A stretch of 64,000 nt of DNA from Rhizobium sp. AC27/96. Lineage in GTDB: Bacteria; Pseudomonadota; Alphaproteobacteria; Rhizobiales; Rhizobiaceae. Made by a program: the position numbers and the translations under genes. The notes under the pieces were generated by a model. That model did no database searches. It saw nothing but the letters and a program-made list of their open reading frames with translations, and was not told the origin of the DNA. Where the stretch lies: positions 124,001 through 188,000 of the forward strand of contig NZ_LXKN01000066.1 in assembly GCF_001692325.1 (NCBI RefSeq), in the 5' to 3' direction. Of the stretch, positions 42,532 through 50,324 are shown one piece after another (position 1 is the first letter of the stretch; each line of letters starts with the position of its first letter).

Positions 42532-43842
42532 TCATTCCTTGGGGCGGTTGTCGACGACGCGTTTCGCCTTACCTTCAGAGCGCGCCACGCTGCCTGGCGG
42601 GTGCACGGTGATCTTGGTCGTCACGCCGACCACACTCTTGATGTGATGGGTGAGTTCCTTTGCCGAACCCGTCCGCGCCATCTCGTCGGCTGCCTCCAGC
42701 GTGGATTCCACATGAACCGTCATGTTGTCCATGCGGCCGGAGCGCGTCAACTCGATCTGGAAGTGCGGGGCAAGACCACGACATTTCAGGATCTGCTCTT
42801 CGATCTGCGTCGGAAAGACGTTGACCCCGCGCAGGATCATCATGTCGTCGGAGCGGCCGGTCACCTTCTCCATGCGGCGCATGGCGCGTGCCGTGCCCGG
42901 CAGAAGCCGCGTCAGGTCTCGCGTGCGGTAGCGGATGATCGGCAGGCCTTCCTTGGTCAGCGTGGTAAAGACCAACTCGCCGAGTTCACCATCCGGAACG
43001 ACTTCGCCGGTGACCGGATCGATGATTTCAGGATAGAAGTGGTCTTCCCAGATATGCAGCCCGTCCTTGGTCTCGACGCATTCGCTGGCAACACCCGGGC
43101 CCATCACTTCCGACAGGCCATAGATGTCGACGGCGTGCATGTCGAAGGAATGTTCGATCTCCTCGCGCATGGCATTGGTCCAGGGCTCGGCGCCGAAAAT
43201 GCCGACAGCAAGCGAGCTCTCTCGCGGGTCGATACCCTGGCGGCGGAATTCGTCGAGAATCGAGAGCATATAGGAAGGCGTGACCATAATAATGCGCGGC
43301 TTGAAATCCTGCATCAGTGTCACCTGGCGCTCGGTCATGCCGCCTGAAATCGGTACGACAGTGCAGCCGAGCTTTTCGGCGCCGTAATGCGCTCCAAGGC
43401 CGCCGGTGAACAACCCGTAGCCATAGGCGACATGCACGAGATCGCCGGCGCGGCCGCCGGCCGCGCGGATCGAGCGGGCAACGACGATCGACCAGGTGTC
43501 GATATCCCCGGCTGTATAGCCGACGACGGTCGGCTTGCCTGTCGTGCCGGAGGAGGCGTGGATACGGGCAAGCTTTTCGCGTGGCACGGCGAACATGCCG
43601 AACGGATAGGTGTCGCGAAGGTCTTTCTTTGACGTGAAGGGGAATTTGGCGAGGTCCGCCAGGGTTTTCAGGTCGGAGGGATGTACGCCCACTTCATCGA
43701 AACGCTGGCGGTAGAAAGCCGAATTCTCATAGGCGTGGTTGAGCGACCATTTCATGCGCTCAAGCTGCAGCGCGGACATCTCGTCGCGAGAGGCTGTCTC
43801 GATCGCTTCAAGTTCGCCGGCGCGCGGTGAAAGGTTTTCCAT
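42532..43842 (-). CDS. paaK: Phenylacetate-CoA ligase PaaK
   Basis: 436 aa. The AMP-binding motif ASSGTTGKPTVVGYT and the paaK-specific YGLSEVMGPGVASEC and LHIWEDHFYPEIIDP segments are present. The C-terminal domain carries the lysine-containing loop GVNVFPTQIEEQIL. The ATG at 43842 was chosen because a TTG five codons upstream sits inside the GGAGGAGAT ribosome site. The enzyme activates phenylacetate to phenylacetyl-CoA, the substrate of the epoxidase. Third gene of a leftward operon behind paaI and paaG. Confidence 0.96.
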   Translation of the reverse strand: MENLSPRAGELEAIETASRDEMSALQLERMKWSLNHAYENSAFYRQRFDEVGVHPSDLKTLADLAKFPFTSKKDLRDTYPFGMFAVPREKLARIHASSGTTGKPTVVGYTAGDIDTWSIVVARSIRAAGGRAGDLVHVAYGYGLFTGGLGAHYGAEKLGCTVVPISGGMTERQVTLMQDFKPRIIMVTPSYMLSILDEFRRQGIDPRESSLAVGIFGAEPWTNAMREEIEHSFDMHAVDIYGLSEVMGPGVASECVETKDGLHIWEDHFYPEIIDPVTGEVVPDGELGELVFTTLTKEGLPIIRYRTRDLTRLLPGTARAMRRMEKVTGRSDDMMILRGVNVFPTQIEEQILKCRGLAPHFQIELTRSGRMDNMTVHVESTLEAADEMARTGSAKELTHHIKSVVGVTTKITVHPPGSVARSEGKAKRVVDNRPKE

Positions 43843-43884
43843 GAATATCTCCTCCAAGAATGCGAAATGCTGGTTGTGTGAAAC

Positions 43885-44328
43885 CTAGTCGGGCAGAAGG
43901 GTGCCCTTGACCGTTCGCGAATGGCCGCGGAATTCGGCGATCTGCTCGCCTTCCTGATTGGTGATCGCGATGTCGTAGATGCCGCCGCGCCCGCGCCGAG
44001 AGACTTCCCGTGCCGTCGCTATCAGCCGATTGCCCTTGAAAGCCGGGGCGATGTAGGTCACCGAACAATGCTGGGCGACGGTGCGCTGGTTGTAGCTGTT
44101 GCAGGCAAAGGCGAAGGCTGAGTCGGCGAGTGCGAAGATATAGCCGCCGTGGCAGGTGCCATGGCCGTTCGTCATCGTCTCGGTTACGGTCATTGAAATC
44201 GCCGCCTCGCCGGGCGACACGGAAAGAAGCTCCATGCCGAGGTGTCGACTGGCGTTGTCGTCTTCCCACATGGCTTTTGCGCAGGCTTCTGCAAGCGCCT
44301 GCGGGGAAAGGTTGGCTGTGACGCTCAT
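43885..44328 (-). CDS. paaI: Phenylacetyl-CoA pathway thioesterase PaaI
   Basis: 147 aa hotdog thioesterase. HGTCHGGYIFALADSAFAFACNSYN is the PaaI-specific HGG(x)D motif; later segments are RTVAQHCSVTYIAPAFKGNRLIATA. PaaI removes CoA from hydroxyphenylacetyl-CoA and dead-end intermediates. Its start overlaps the paaG stop (ATGA). Confidence 0.94.
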   Translation of the reverse strand: MSVTANLSPQALAEACAKAMWEDDNASRHLGMELLSVSPGEAAISMTVTETMTNGHGTCHGGYIFALADSAFAFACNSYNQRTVAQHCSVTYIAPAFKGNRLIATAREVSRRGRGGIYDIAITNQEGEQIAEFRGHSRTVKGTLLPD

Positions 44329-45113
44329 CGACCCTTGAACTCCGGCTTGCGCTTTTCGAGGAAGGCGGTGACGCCTTCAGCATAGTCGGCGCTATGGCCG
44401 GCCTCGCGCTGCAGGTCGCGCTCGAGATCGAGCTGTTCGTCGAGCGAGTTGGTCGCCGCCGCCTGGATGGCGCGCTTCGTCATGCCGAGACCCTTGGTCG
44501 GTCCGGCAGCAAGCCTGACGGCAAGTGCGGTCGCTTCCTCCAGCAGCTTGTCATCGTCGACGGCACGCCATATCAGGCCCCAGTCCGCGGCGGTCTCGGC
44601 GCCGAGCGGCTCGGCGGTCAGCGCCAGCGCCTTGGCCCGCGCTTCGCCGATCAGTCGCGGCAGGCTCCAGGTGCCGCCGGAATCCGGCACAAGACCGATC
44701 TTGGCGAAGGCCTGGATGAAGCGGGCCGAGCGTGCGGCGAGAGTGATGTCGCAGGCAAAGGCGATGTTTGCGCCGGCACCGGCAGCAACGCCATTGACTG
44801 CGCAGATTACCGGTTTGTCCAGGCTGCGGATAAGGCGCAGCAGCGGATTGTAAAAGGTTTCGATCGTGTGGCCGAGGTCGGGCGTTCCCTTACTGGGATC
44901 GCGGTCGCCAAGGTCCTGACCGGCGCAGAAGCCGCGGCCGGCTCCTGTCAGCAGGACCGCACGTACAGCGGCATCCGTGTGGGCGCGCTCGAAGCCGGCG
45001 CGCAGCGCAAGATGCATCTCTTCATTGAAGGCATTGAGCTTGTCTGGGCGGTTGAGGGTGAGGCTCAGAACGCCGTCAGCAAGCGCCGACAAGATAGTGT
45101 CGGAATCGGACAT
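44325..45113 (-). CDS. paaG: 1,2-epoxyphenylacetyl-CoA isomerase PaaG
   Basis: 262 aa crotonase-fold enzyme. The sequence follows PaaG closely: GRGFCAGQDLGDR, KPVICAVNGVAAGAGANIAFACDI, FAKIGLVPDSGGTWSLPRLIG (with the catalytic Asp in PDSGG) and a C-terminal DLERDLQREAGHSADYAEGVTAFLEKR. PaaG isomerises the epoxide to the oxepin, and also moves a double bond later in the pathway. The ATG at 45113 has AGGGAGGAAAT just upstream; the longer frame adds only unsupported residues. First gene of the leftward operon, divergent from paaN. Confidence 0.95.
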   Translation of the reverse strand: MSDSDTILSALADGVLSLTLNRPDKLNAFNEEMHLALRAGFERAHTDAAVRAVLLTGAGRGFCAGQDLGDRDPSKGTPDLGHTIETFYNPLLRLIRSLDKPVICAVNGVAAGAGANIAFACDITLAARSARFIQAFAKIGLVPDSGGTWSLPRLIGEARAKALALTAEPLGAETAADWGLIWRAVDDDKLLEEATALAVRLAAGPTKGLGMTKRAIQAAATNSLDEQLDLERDLQREAGHSADYAEGVTAFLEKRKPEFKGR

Positions 45114-45166
45114 ATTTCCTCCCTGTCGCCTTTCCCAGCGGCGACCATAAAAAAGTTCTTGCATAA

Positions 45167-45180
45167 ACCGACCGGTCAGT
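45167..45180. promoter_or_regulatory. TetR-type operator (ACCG-NN-CGGT) between paaG and paaN
   Basis: ACCGACCGGTCAGT is an imperfect 14-bp palindrome that contains the same ACCG-NN-CGGT core as the site upstream of paaA. It lies in the 101-base divergent region and could control both the leftward paaGIK and the rightward paaN transcripts. Confidence 0.6.
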
Positions 45181-45214
45181 CAATGATAAAGACATTGCAT
45201 GGGAGGAGCCAGGA

Positions 45215-46876
45215 ATGACCACACTTTTCGAGCGCCATCGCCCGACACTGCAGGCTGCACTGGATGCGGCTGCGAAGCGTGACTACTGGTCTGCCTATCC
45301 CGAAATTCCGAGCGGTAAGCTTTATGGCGAGACCGCCAAGGACGATGGCCTTGCTGCATATAAGGCGCGGCTCGGAAAGCCGTTTCGCATCGCCGATCAT
45401 CCTGCTACGAGCGCGGTCGGTGCGGAAGTTTCGCCTTACGGACCAACCCTCGGCATCACCTATCCTGCCGCAACCGTCGAAGCGCTGGTTTCCGCTTCGC
45501 AGGCGGTTGCCCGGCAATGGGCTTCGGCATCGATCGACACCCGTGTCGGTGTCTGCCTTGAAATCCTCGCCCGTCTCAATGCTCGCAGCTTCGAGATGGC
45601 GAATGCCGTCATGCATACGACTGGCCAGTCCTTCGCCATGGCCTTTCAGGCCGGTGGTCCGCATGCGCAGGATCGTGGGCTCGAAGCCGTCGCCTATGCC
45701 TATGCCGAGATGAGCCGTACGCCTGAGGAGGCGATCTGGACGAAGCCGCAGGGCAAGGGCGAGCCGATCACGATGGAAAAGCATTGGCGGATCATGCCAC
45801 GCGGCATTGCCCTTGTCATCGGCTGCAATACGTTCCCCACCTGGAACAGCTATCCCGGGCTCTTCGCCAGCCTTGCGACCGGCAACACCATCATCGTCAA
45901 GCCGCATCCGGCTGCCATCCTGCCGCTCGCCATCACCGTCGAAATCATCAGGCAGGTGCTGGTGGAGGAAGGCTTCAGTGCCGACATTGTGCTGCTTGCC
46001 GCAGACGCGCCCGGTTCGGAGATCACGAAAGACCTCGTGCAGCATCCGGCCATCGCGATTGTCGACTACACCGGTTCCAACAGCTTCGGCGCATGGGTCC
46101 GAAACAATGCCGGCAACGCCGATGTCTACACGGAGGAGGCCGGCGTCAACTCGATCGTCATCGGCGCCACCGATAATTTTGCCGGCATGTGCAGCAACAT
46201 CGCCTTCTCGCTATCGCTCTATAGCGGCCAGATGTGCACCGCGCCGCAGGATATTTTCGTGCCGCGCGACGGTATCGAGACCGAGGAGGGCCATAAGAGT
46301 TTCGACGAGGTTGCGGTCGGCATTGCTGCGGCCGTAAACGGCTTGCTGTCCGATCCGGCACGCGCGGCGGGCGTCTGCGGCGCGATCCCCAACGCGGCGA
46401 CACTTGCCCGCATTGCCGAGGCTCGCTCGCTTGGCCGCGTCGTGCGCGACACCGCGCCGATCGAAGGTTTGGGCGATGCACGCACAGCAACCCCGTTGAT
46501 CCTTTCCGTCGATGCTGCCGATGAGGCTGCCTATGCGGAGGAACGCTTCGGCCCCGTCGCCTTCGTCGTCGCGGTCGATGATGCGGCTGATGGCGTTGAG
46601 CGGGCGGCTAGACTTGCCGAGCGGAAGGGCGCGATCACGGCGGCTCTCTACGAGACCGACGAGGCGCGCATTCTGGCTGCGGCCGATCGCTTCGCTGCGG
46701 CGGGCGTCAATCTTTCGGTCAATCTGACCGGCGGCATCTATGTGAACCAGAGCGCCGCCTTCAGTGATTTCCACGTGACCGGTGCAAACCCGGCAGGCAA
46801 TGCCAGCCTGACGGATGCGGCCTTTGTTGCAAACCGGTTTCGCGTGGTGATGTGGCGCCGGCCTGTGGCGGCGTGA
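45215..46876 (+). CDS. paaN: PaaN family aldehyde dehydrogenase
   Basis: 553 aa. PaaN proteins are aldehyde-dehydrogenase-fold proteins found in paa clusters that often lack PaaZ. The start (LFERHRPTLQAALDAAAKRDYWSAYPEIPSGKLYGE) is typical of the family. The cofactor-binding region reads GIALVIGCNTFPTWNSYPGLFASLATGN, and the catalytic cysteine is in YSGQMCTAPQDIFV. An ATGGGAGGAGCC site lies before the ATG. It is divergent from paaG. Since PaaZ is also encoded nearby, its role may be redundant or specialised. Confidence 0.92.
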   Translation: MTTLFERHRPTLQAALDAAAKRDYWSAYPEIPSGKLYGETAKDDGLAAYKARLGKPFRIADHPATSAVGAEVSPYGPTLGITYPAATVEALVSASQAVARQWASASIDTRVGVCLEILARLNARSFEMANAVMHTTGQSFAMAFQAGGPHAQDRGLEAVAYAYAEMSRTPEEAIWTKPQGKGEPITMEKHWRIMPRGIALVIGCNTFPTWNSYPGLFASLATGNTIIVKPHPAAILPLAITVEIIRQVLVEEGFSADIVLLAADAPGSEITKDLVQHPAIAIVDYTGSNSFGAWVRNNAGNADVYTEEAGVNSIVIGATDNFAGMCSNIAFSLSLYSGQMCTAPQDIFVPRDGIETEEGHKSFDEVAVGIAAAVNGLLSDPARAAGVCGAIPNAATLARIAEARSLGRVVRDTAPIEGLGDARTATPLILSVDAADEAAYAEERFGPVAFVVAVDDAADGVERAARLAERKGAITAALYETDEARILAAADRFAAAGVNLSVNLTGGIYVNQSAAFSDFHVTGANPAGNASLTDAAFVANRFRVVMWRRPVAA

Positions 46877-46884
46877 GAGCGTAG

Positions 46885-47013
46885 TGCATCCTCGTTGCGC
46901 TTTCTGTTGCCGACCGGGGCAATGTCATGGAGACGGCGCACATCACGCTCTCCGACCCCGCCGCCGAACTGATCGCGGACGAACGCATCCGCGCAGCCTA
47001 TCTGGGAATGTAA
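46885..47013 (+). pseudogene. livF: C-terminal remnant of a LivF-type branched-chain ABC ATPase
   Basis: After an in-frame TAG (46882-46884) the frame reads through to TAA at 47011-47013 and spells the normal LivF C-terminus: VADRG, then N-V-M-E-T, PAAELIAD and RIRAAYLGM. No ATPase motifs precede it, so only about the last 42 codons remain. This is a decayed fragment of a high-affinity branched-chain-type importer gene. It sits between paaN and the FadJ-like gene, which suggests a LivFGHMJ-like importer was once part of this cluster and was lost by deletion. Confidence 0.8.
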
Positions 47014-47017
47014 GATC

Positions 47018-49081
47018 ATGACCGTCACCATCGCACGCGAGGGCGCAATCGCCGTCGTCACTATCGACAATCCGCCCGTCAACGCGCTCTCGAAAGCGCT
47101 GCGCCAGGCCTTGATCGAGGCGGTCGCGACGCTGGACGCAGATGAGGCGGTCAAGCTGGTCGTCCTTCTTTGTGCCGGCCGTACCTTCATTGCCGGGGCG
47201 GACGTTAGCGAATTCGGCAAGCCGCCGGAGCCTCCGCATCTGCCTGATGTCGTTGCGAGGATCGAGGGTGCGGGCAAGCCCTGGGTCGCGGCGATCCATG
47301 GCAGTGCGCTTGGTGGTGGCCTCGAGGTGGCGCTCGGCTGCGCCTATCGTGTGGCGGTTCGCTCCGCCAACCTCGGTCTGCCCGAGGTGAAGCTCGGACT
47401 CATTCCCGGCGCCGGCGGCACGGTTCGCCTGCCGCGCCTGATCGGTGCCCCGGCGGCAGTCGAGCTGATAACGAGCGGTAATCCCATCGATGCCCGCAAG
47501 GCGACAGCACTCGGTCTTGTGGATCTGGTTGTCGACGGCGATCTGCGGCAAGCCACCATAGCCTTTGCCGAGGAAGCGGTCGGTAAGCCCAGACCACAGC
47601 GGATCTCCGACCGCAGTGTTGCAGCGGTCGAGGATGGTTTCTGGGACGACATGGAAAAAGTCGTCGCAGGCAGCGCAAAGCGTGAGATCGCACCTGTCCG
47701 AGCGACCGCGTCCGTCCGGATGGCGAGCGAGGCGGACTTCGCGACGGCAATGGCCTTTGAGGGCGAGACGTTCCTGGAGCTGCGCGGTTCCGCTCAAGCG
47801 GCCGCGCTGCGTCATGTCTTCTTTGCCGAGCGGGCCGCACCCCGACCACCGGAACTCGCCAGTGTGGCTCCGCGCGATATTCGTTCCGCCGCGGTTATCG
47901 GTGGTGGCACCATGGGCGCCGGCATCGCCGCGGCGCTCAGGGATGCTGGTCTGCCGGTGGTCCTCGTCGAGCGCGATGGGACCGTCGTCGAGCGCGGGCT
48001 TGCCAATGTCCGGTCGATCTTCGAAGCGTCTGCAAAACGCGGTCGTATCACGCCCGAGGTTGCGGCCGAACGCATAGCCGGTGTTATCGGCATTGACGAC
48101 TACGGTTCGCTTGCAGATACTGATCTTGTTGTCGAGGCAGTCTTTGAAGATCTCTCGATCAAGCGCGCGGTCTTCGCAAAACTATCGGAGGTCTGCCGTC
48201 CGGATGCGGTGCTCACCACGAACACGTCCTATCTCGATCCCGATCAGATCAGCCAGGGCCTGTCGAACCCCGAGCGCTTTCTCGGCCTGCATTTCTTCAG
48301 TCCCGCTCATATCATGAAGCTTCTGGAGATCGTGCCGACGGAGACGACGGCGCCTGAGGTGCTGGCGACCGGCTTTGCGCTTGCCCGTCTGCTCGGCAAG
48401 ATCCCGGTTCGCGCCGGTATCTGTGACGGCTTCATTGGCAATCGCATCCTGAAGGTCACGCGTGCACAGTCCGAGCGGCTGCTGCTCTCAGGCGCCAAGC
48501 CCTCGGCCGTTGATGCCGCCATGCGCGCTTTCGGCCTGCCGATGGGCCCGTTCGAGGCGCAGGATCTCGGCGGTCTCGACATCGCCGGCTTCCAGCGCAA
48601 GGCCGCCCGCGAGCGTGGCGAAGTATCTTTCGCGCCAGTGGGCGACCGGCTCTGCGCCATCGAGCGCTTCGGGCAGAAGTCTGGCGGCGGTTGGTACGAC
48701 TATCGGCCGGGTGACCGCGCGCCGCAGCTGTCCGACGCCGTGGCAGCGATCATTGCCGAAGAAGCGCACGGCCAGGCGCAGCTGGCATGGGACGAGGCTT
48801 CGATCGCCGATGCGATCATTCTGCCGATGGTCAACGAGGCGGCGCGTATTCTGGATGAGGGTGTTGCCGTTCGCGCAGCCGATATCGATCTTGTGAAGAT
48901 CCATGGCTATGGTTTCCCGCGCTGGCGCGGCGGGCCAATGCATTATGCGGAAGCACGTGGCCTTGCCGAGGTCGTCGCCCTGTTGGATGGACTTTCCACA
49001 CCGGGCCTTGCCGATCCGCCATGCGCCCGCCTGCGCCTCGCAGCAGAGCGGGGCGGCTTTTCGGCGCTTGCCGGCATGTGA
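47018..49081 (+). CDS. FadJ-like bifunctional enoyl-CoA hydratase/3-hydroxyacyl-CoA dehydrogenase
   Basis: 687 aa. The N-terminal crotonase domain (1 to about 180) has the oxyanion segments FIAGADVSEF and HGSALGGGLEVALGCAYRVA, and PEVKLGLIPGAGGTVRLPRL, so both catalytic glutamates are present. The middle Rossmann domain begins AVIGGGTMGAGIAAALRDAG and carries the catalytic His in GLHFFSPAHIMKLLEIVP; the C-terminal dimerisation domains follow. It starts just after the livF remnant. In this cluster it probably supplies the PaaF (dehydroadipyl-CoA hydratase) and PaaH (3-hydroxyadipyl-CoA dehydrogenase) steps, since no separate genes for them exist here. Confidence 0.88.
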   Translation: MTVTIAREGAIAVVTIDNPPVNALSKALRQALIEAVATLDADEAVKLVVLLCAGRTFIAGADVSEFGKPPEPPHLPDVVARIEGAGKPWVAAIHGSALGGGLEVALGCAYRVAVRSANLGLPEVKLGLIPGAGGTVRLPRLIGAPAAVELITSGNPIDARKATALGLVDLVVDGDLRQATIAFAEEAVGKPRPQRISDRSVAAVEDGFWDDMEKVVAGSAKREIAPVRATASVRMASEADFATAMAFEGETFLELRGSAQAAALRHVFFAERAAPRPPELASVAPRDIRSAAVIGGGTMGAGIAAALRDAGLPVVLVERDGTVVERGLANVRSIFEASAKRGRITPEVAAERIAGVIGIDDYGSLADTDLVVEAVFEDLSIKRAVFAKLSEVCRPDAVLTTNTSYLDPDQISQGLSNPERFLGLHFFSPAHIMKLLEIVPTETTAPEVLATGFALARLLGKIPVRAGICDGFIGNRILKVTRAQSERLLLSGAKPSAVDAAMRAFGLPMGPFEAQDLGGLDIAGFQRKAARERGEVSFAPVGDRLCAIERFGQKSGGGWYDYRPGDRAPQLSDAVAAIIAEEAHGQAQLAWDEASIADAIILPMVNEAARILDEGVAVRAADIDLVKIHGYGFPRWRGGPMHYAEARGLAEVVALLDGLSTPGLADPPCARLRLAAERGGFSALAGM

Positions 49082-49103
49082 ACTCGGCTAAGGAAAAGGC
49101 TTG

Positions 49104-49147
49104 ATCCATGTAGCGTTATATTTCATGAGATATAACGCTACATGGAT
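49104..49147. promoter_or_regulatory. 44-bp near-perfect palindrome just before a LysR gene
   Basis: Two exact 18-bp inverted arms (49104-49121 and 49130-49147; ATCCATGTAGCGTTATAT and its complement) enclose an 8-base centre that is itself nearly symmetric. It starts 23 bases after the FadJ-like stop and ends 11 bases before the LysR start. It may be a LysR-type operator, a transcription terminator without a U-tract, or both. Confidence 0.65.
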
Positions 49148-49158
49148 GGGAGCTACCG

Positions 49159-50106
49159 GTGCTGATCAGACATCTTTCGTTCTTCGTGACTCTGGCGGAG
49201 GAAAAACATTTCGCCAGGGCCGCCGAGGTCTGTCACATCACGCAGCCAACCCTGTCGGCGGCCATCCGCAAGCTCGAAGACGACCTTCGCGTCACCCTTA
49301 TCGCGCGTGGAAATCGCTATATCGGCCTGACGCCTGATGGGGAGCGCGTTCTGGAATGGGGACGGCAGATTCTGTCCGACTACGACAGCCTGCAGAAGGA
49401 TATCGCCGGCTCCAAGAAAGGCCTGTCCGGCACGCTGAGATTGGGCGTCGTGCCTGCGGCGATGGCGGCTGTCTCGTTTCTGTCCGAGCGCTTCAGCCTG
49501 GAGAATCCCGATGCGACCATCGAGATCAAGTCGATGACCTCCCGCGCCATCCAGCACGGGCTCGATACGTTCGAGCTCGATGGCGGCCTGACCTATCTGG
49601 AGAATGAGCCGCTGGAGAATGTGCAGCGGCTGCCGCTTTATCACGAACGATATGTCTTCGTTTGCCGTGCCGACCATCCCTTGGCAAAGCGTCGAACGCT
49701 TCCGTGGGCAGAGGCCGTCTCGCAATCGCTGTGCCTCTTGAGCGAGGATATGCAGAACAGGCGTATCCTCAACGGCATTGCCGCATCCGCGGGACTGACG
49801 CTGAAGCCCTCCGTCGTCAGCAATTCCTTCCTGGCTGTCTGCGCACATATCCGCAACGGCCTGTGGTGCAGCATCGTGCCGCATACTTTCTTCTATATTC
49901 TCGGCGACAAGACCGATCTCGTTTCCATCGAACTGATCGAACCGCATCACCGCCAAGCACTGGGATTGGTCATTTCGAACCGGTCGCCGCAATCGCCCAT
50001 GACCAAGGCATTGGCAAGGGCCTTGCAGGGCGCGGATTTCGATACCGATTTCGAACGGCATGCTGCCGTGCCGCCGCCACCATCGATATCGTCTATCGCG
50101 CGGTAA
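49159..50106 (+). CDS. LysR family transcriptional regulator
   Basis: 315 aa. The HTH reads LIRHLSFFVTLAEEKHFARAAEVCHITQPTLSAAIRKLEDDL, with the normal ligand domain after it. It starts at GTG with a GGGAG site 7 bases upstream. It is followed after 218 bases by formate dehydrogenase in the same direction, which is a likely target; the large palindrome before its own start is a likely autoregulatory site. This subgroup (LEWGRQILSDYDSLQKDI) is often seen beside formate dehydrogenase genes (recall only). Confidence 0.9.
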   Translation: MLIRHLSFFVTLAEEKHFARAAEVCHITQPTLSAAIRKLEDDLRVTLIARGNRYIGLTPDGERVLEWGRQILSDYDSLQKDIAGSKKGLSGTLRLGVVPAAMAAVSFLSERFSLENPDATIEIKSMTSRAIQHGLDTFELDGGLTYLENEPLENVQRLPLYHERYVFVCRADHPLAKRRTLPWAEAVSQSLCLLSEDMQNRRILNGIAASAGLTLKPSVVSNSFLAVCAHIRNGLWCSIVPHTFFYILGDKTDLVSIELIEPHHRQALGLVISNRSPQSPMTKALARALQGADFDTDFERHAAVPPPPSISSIAR

Positions 50107-50293
50107 AAACCTTTCATTTGCCGGCGACTCCTCGGCGTGAAAACATCGCCTTGTTGAAACGAGGTTCCGATTGCACGGAACACGGCTTTAGGAAACACCG
50201 GCGACTGACCCTCAAAAGCGCAAGCTGATGGCGGCCAATTTCTGACAGAACCGATATCTGGGACCGGCGCGTGCGCTCACGCGTTTCCGGGGT

Positions 50294-50320
50294 GTTTCCT
50301 GCTGTCGCAGCTGAGGAAAC
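50294..50320 (+). promoter_or_regulatory. Hairpin covering the ribosome site of formate dehydrogenase
   Basis: GTTTCCT (50294-50300) pairs with AGGAAAC (50314-50320), with an inner GCTG/CAGC stem and a 3-base loop. The right arm contains the AGGA ribosome site, 5 bases before the ATG at 50325. Folding could hold translation down; this is by-eye base pairing only. Confidence 0.4.
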
Positions 50321-50324
50321 GAAT

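Noticed and set aside
46738..47277. Minus-strand frame over the livF remnant
   Set aside because: It is antisense to paaN and FadJ-like coding ends and has no domain; the plus-strand LivF C-terminus explains the conservation.
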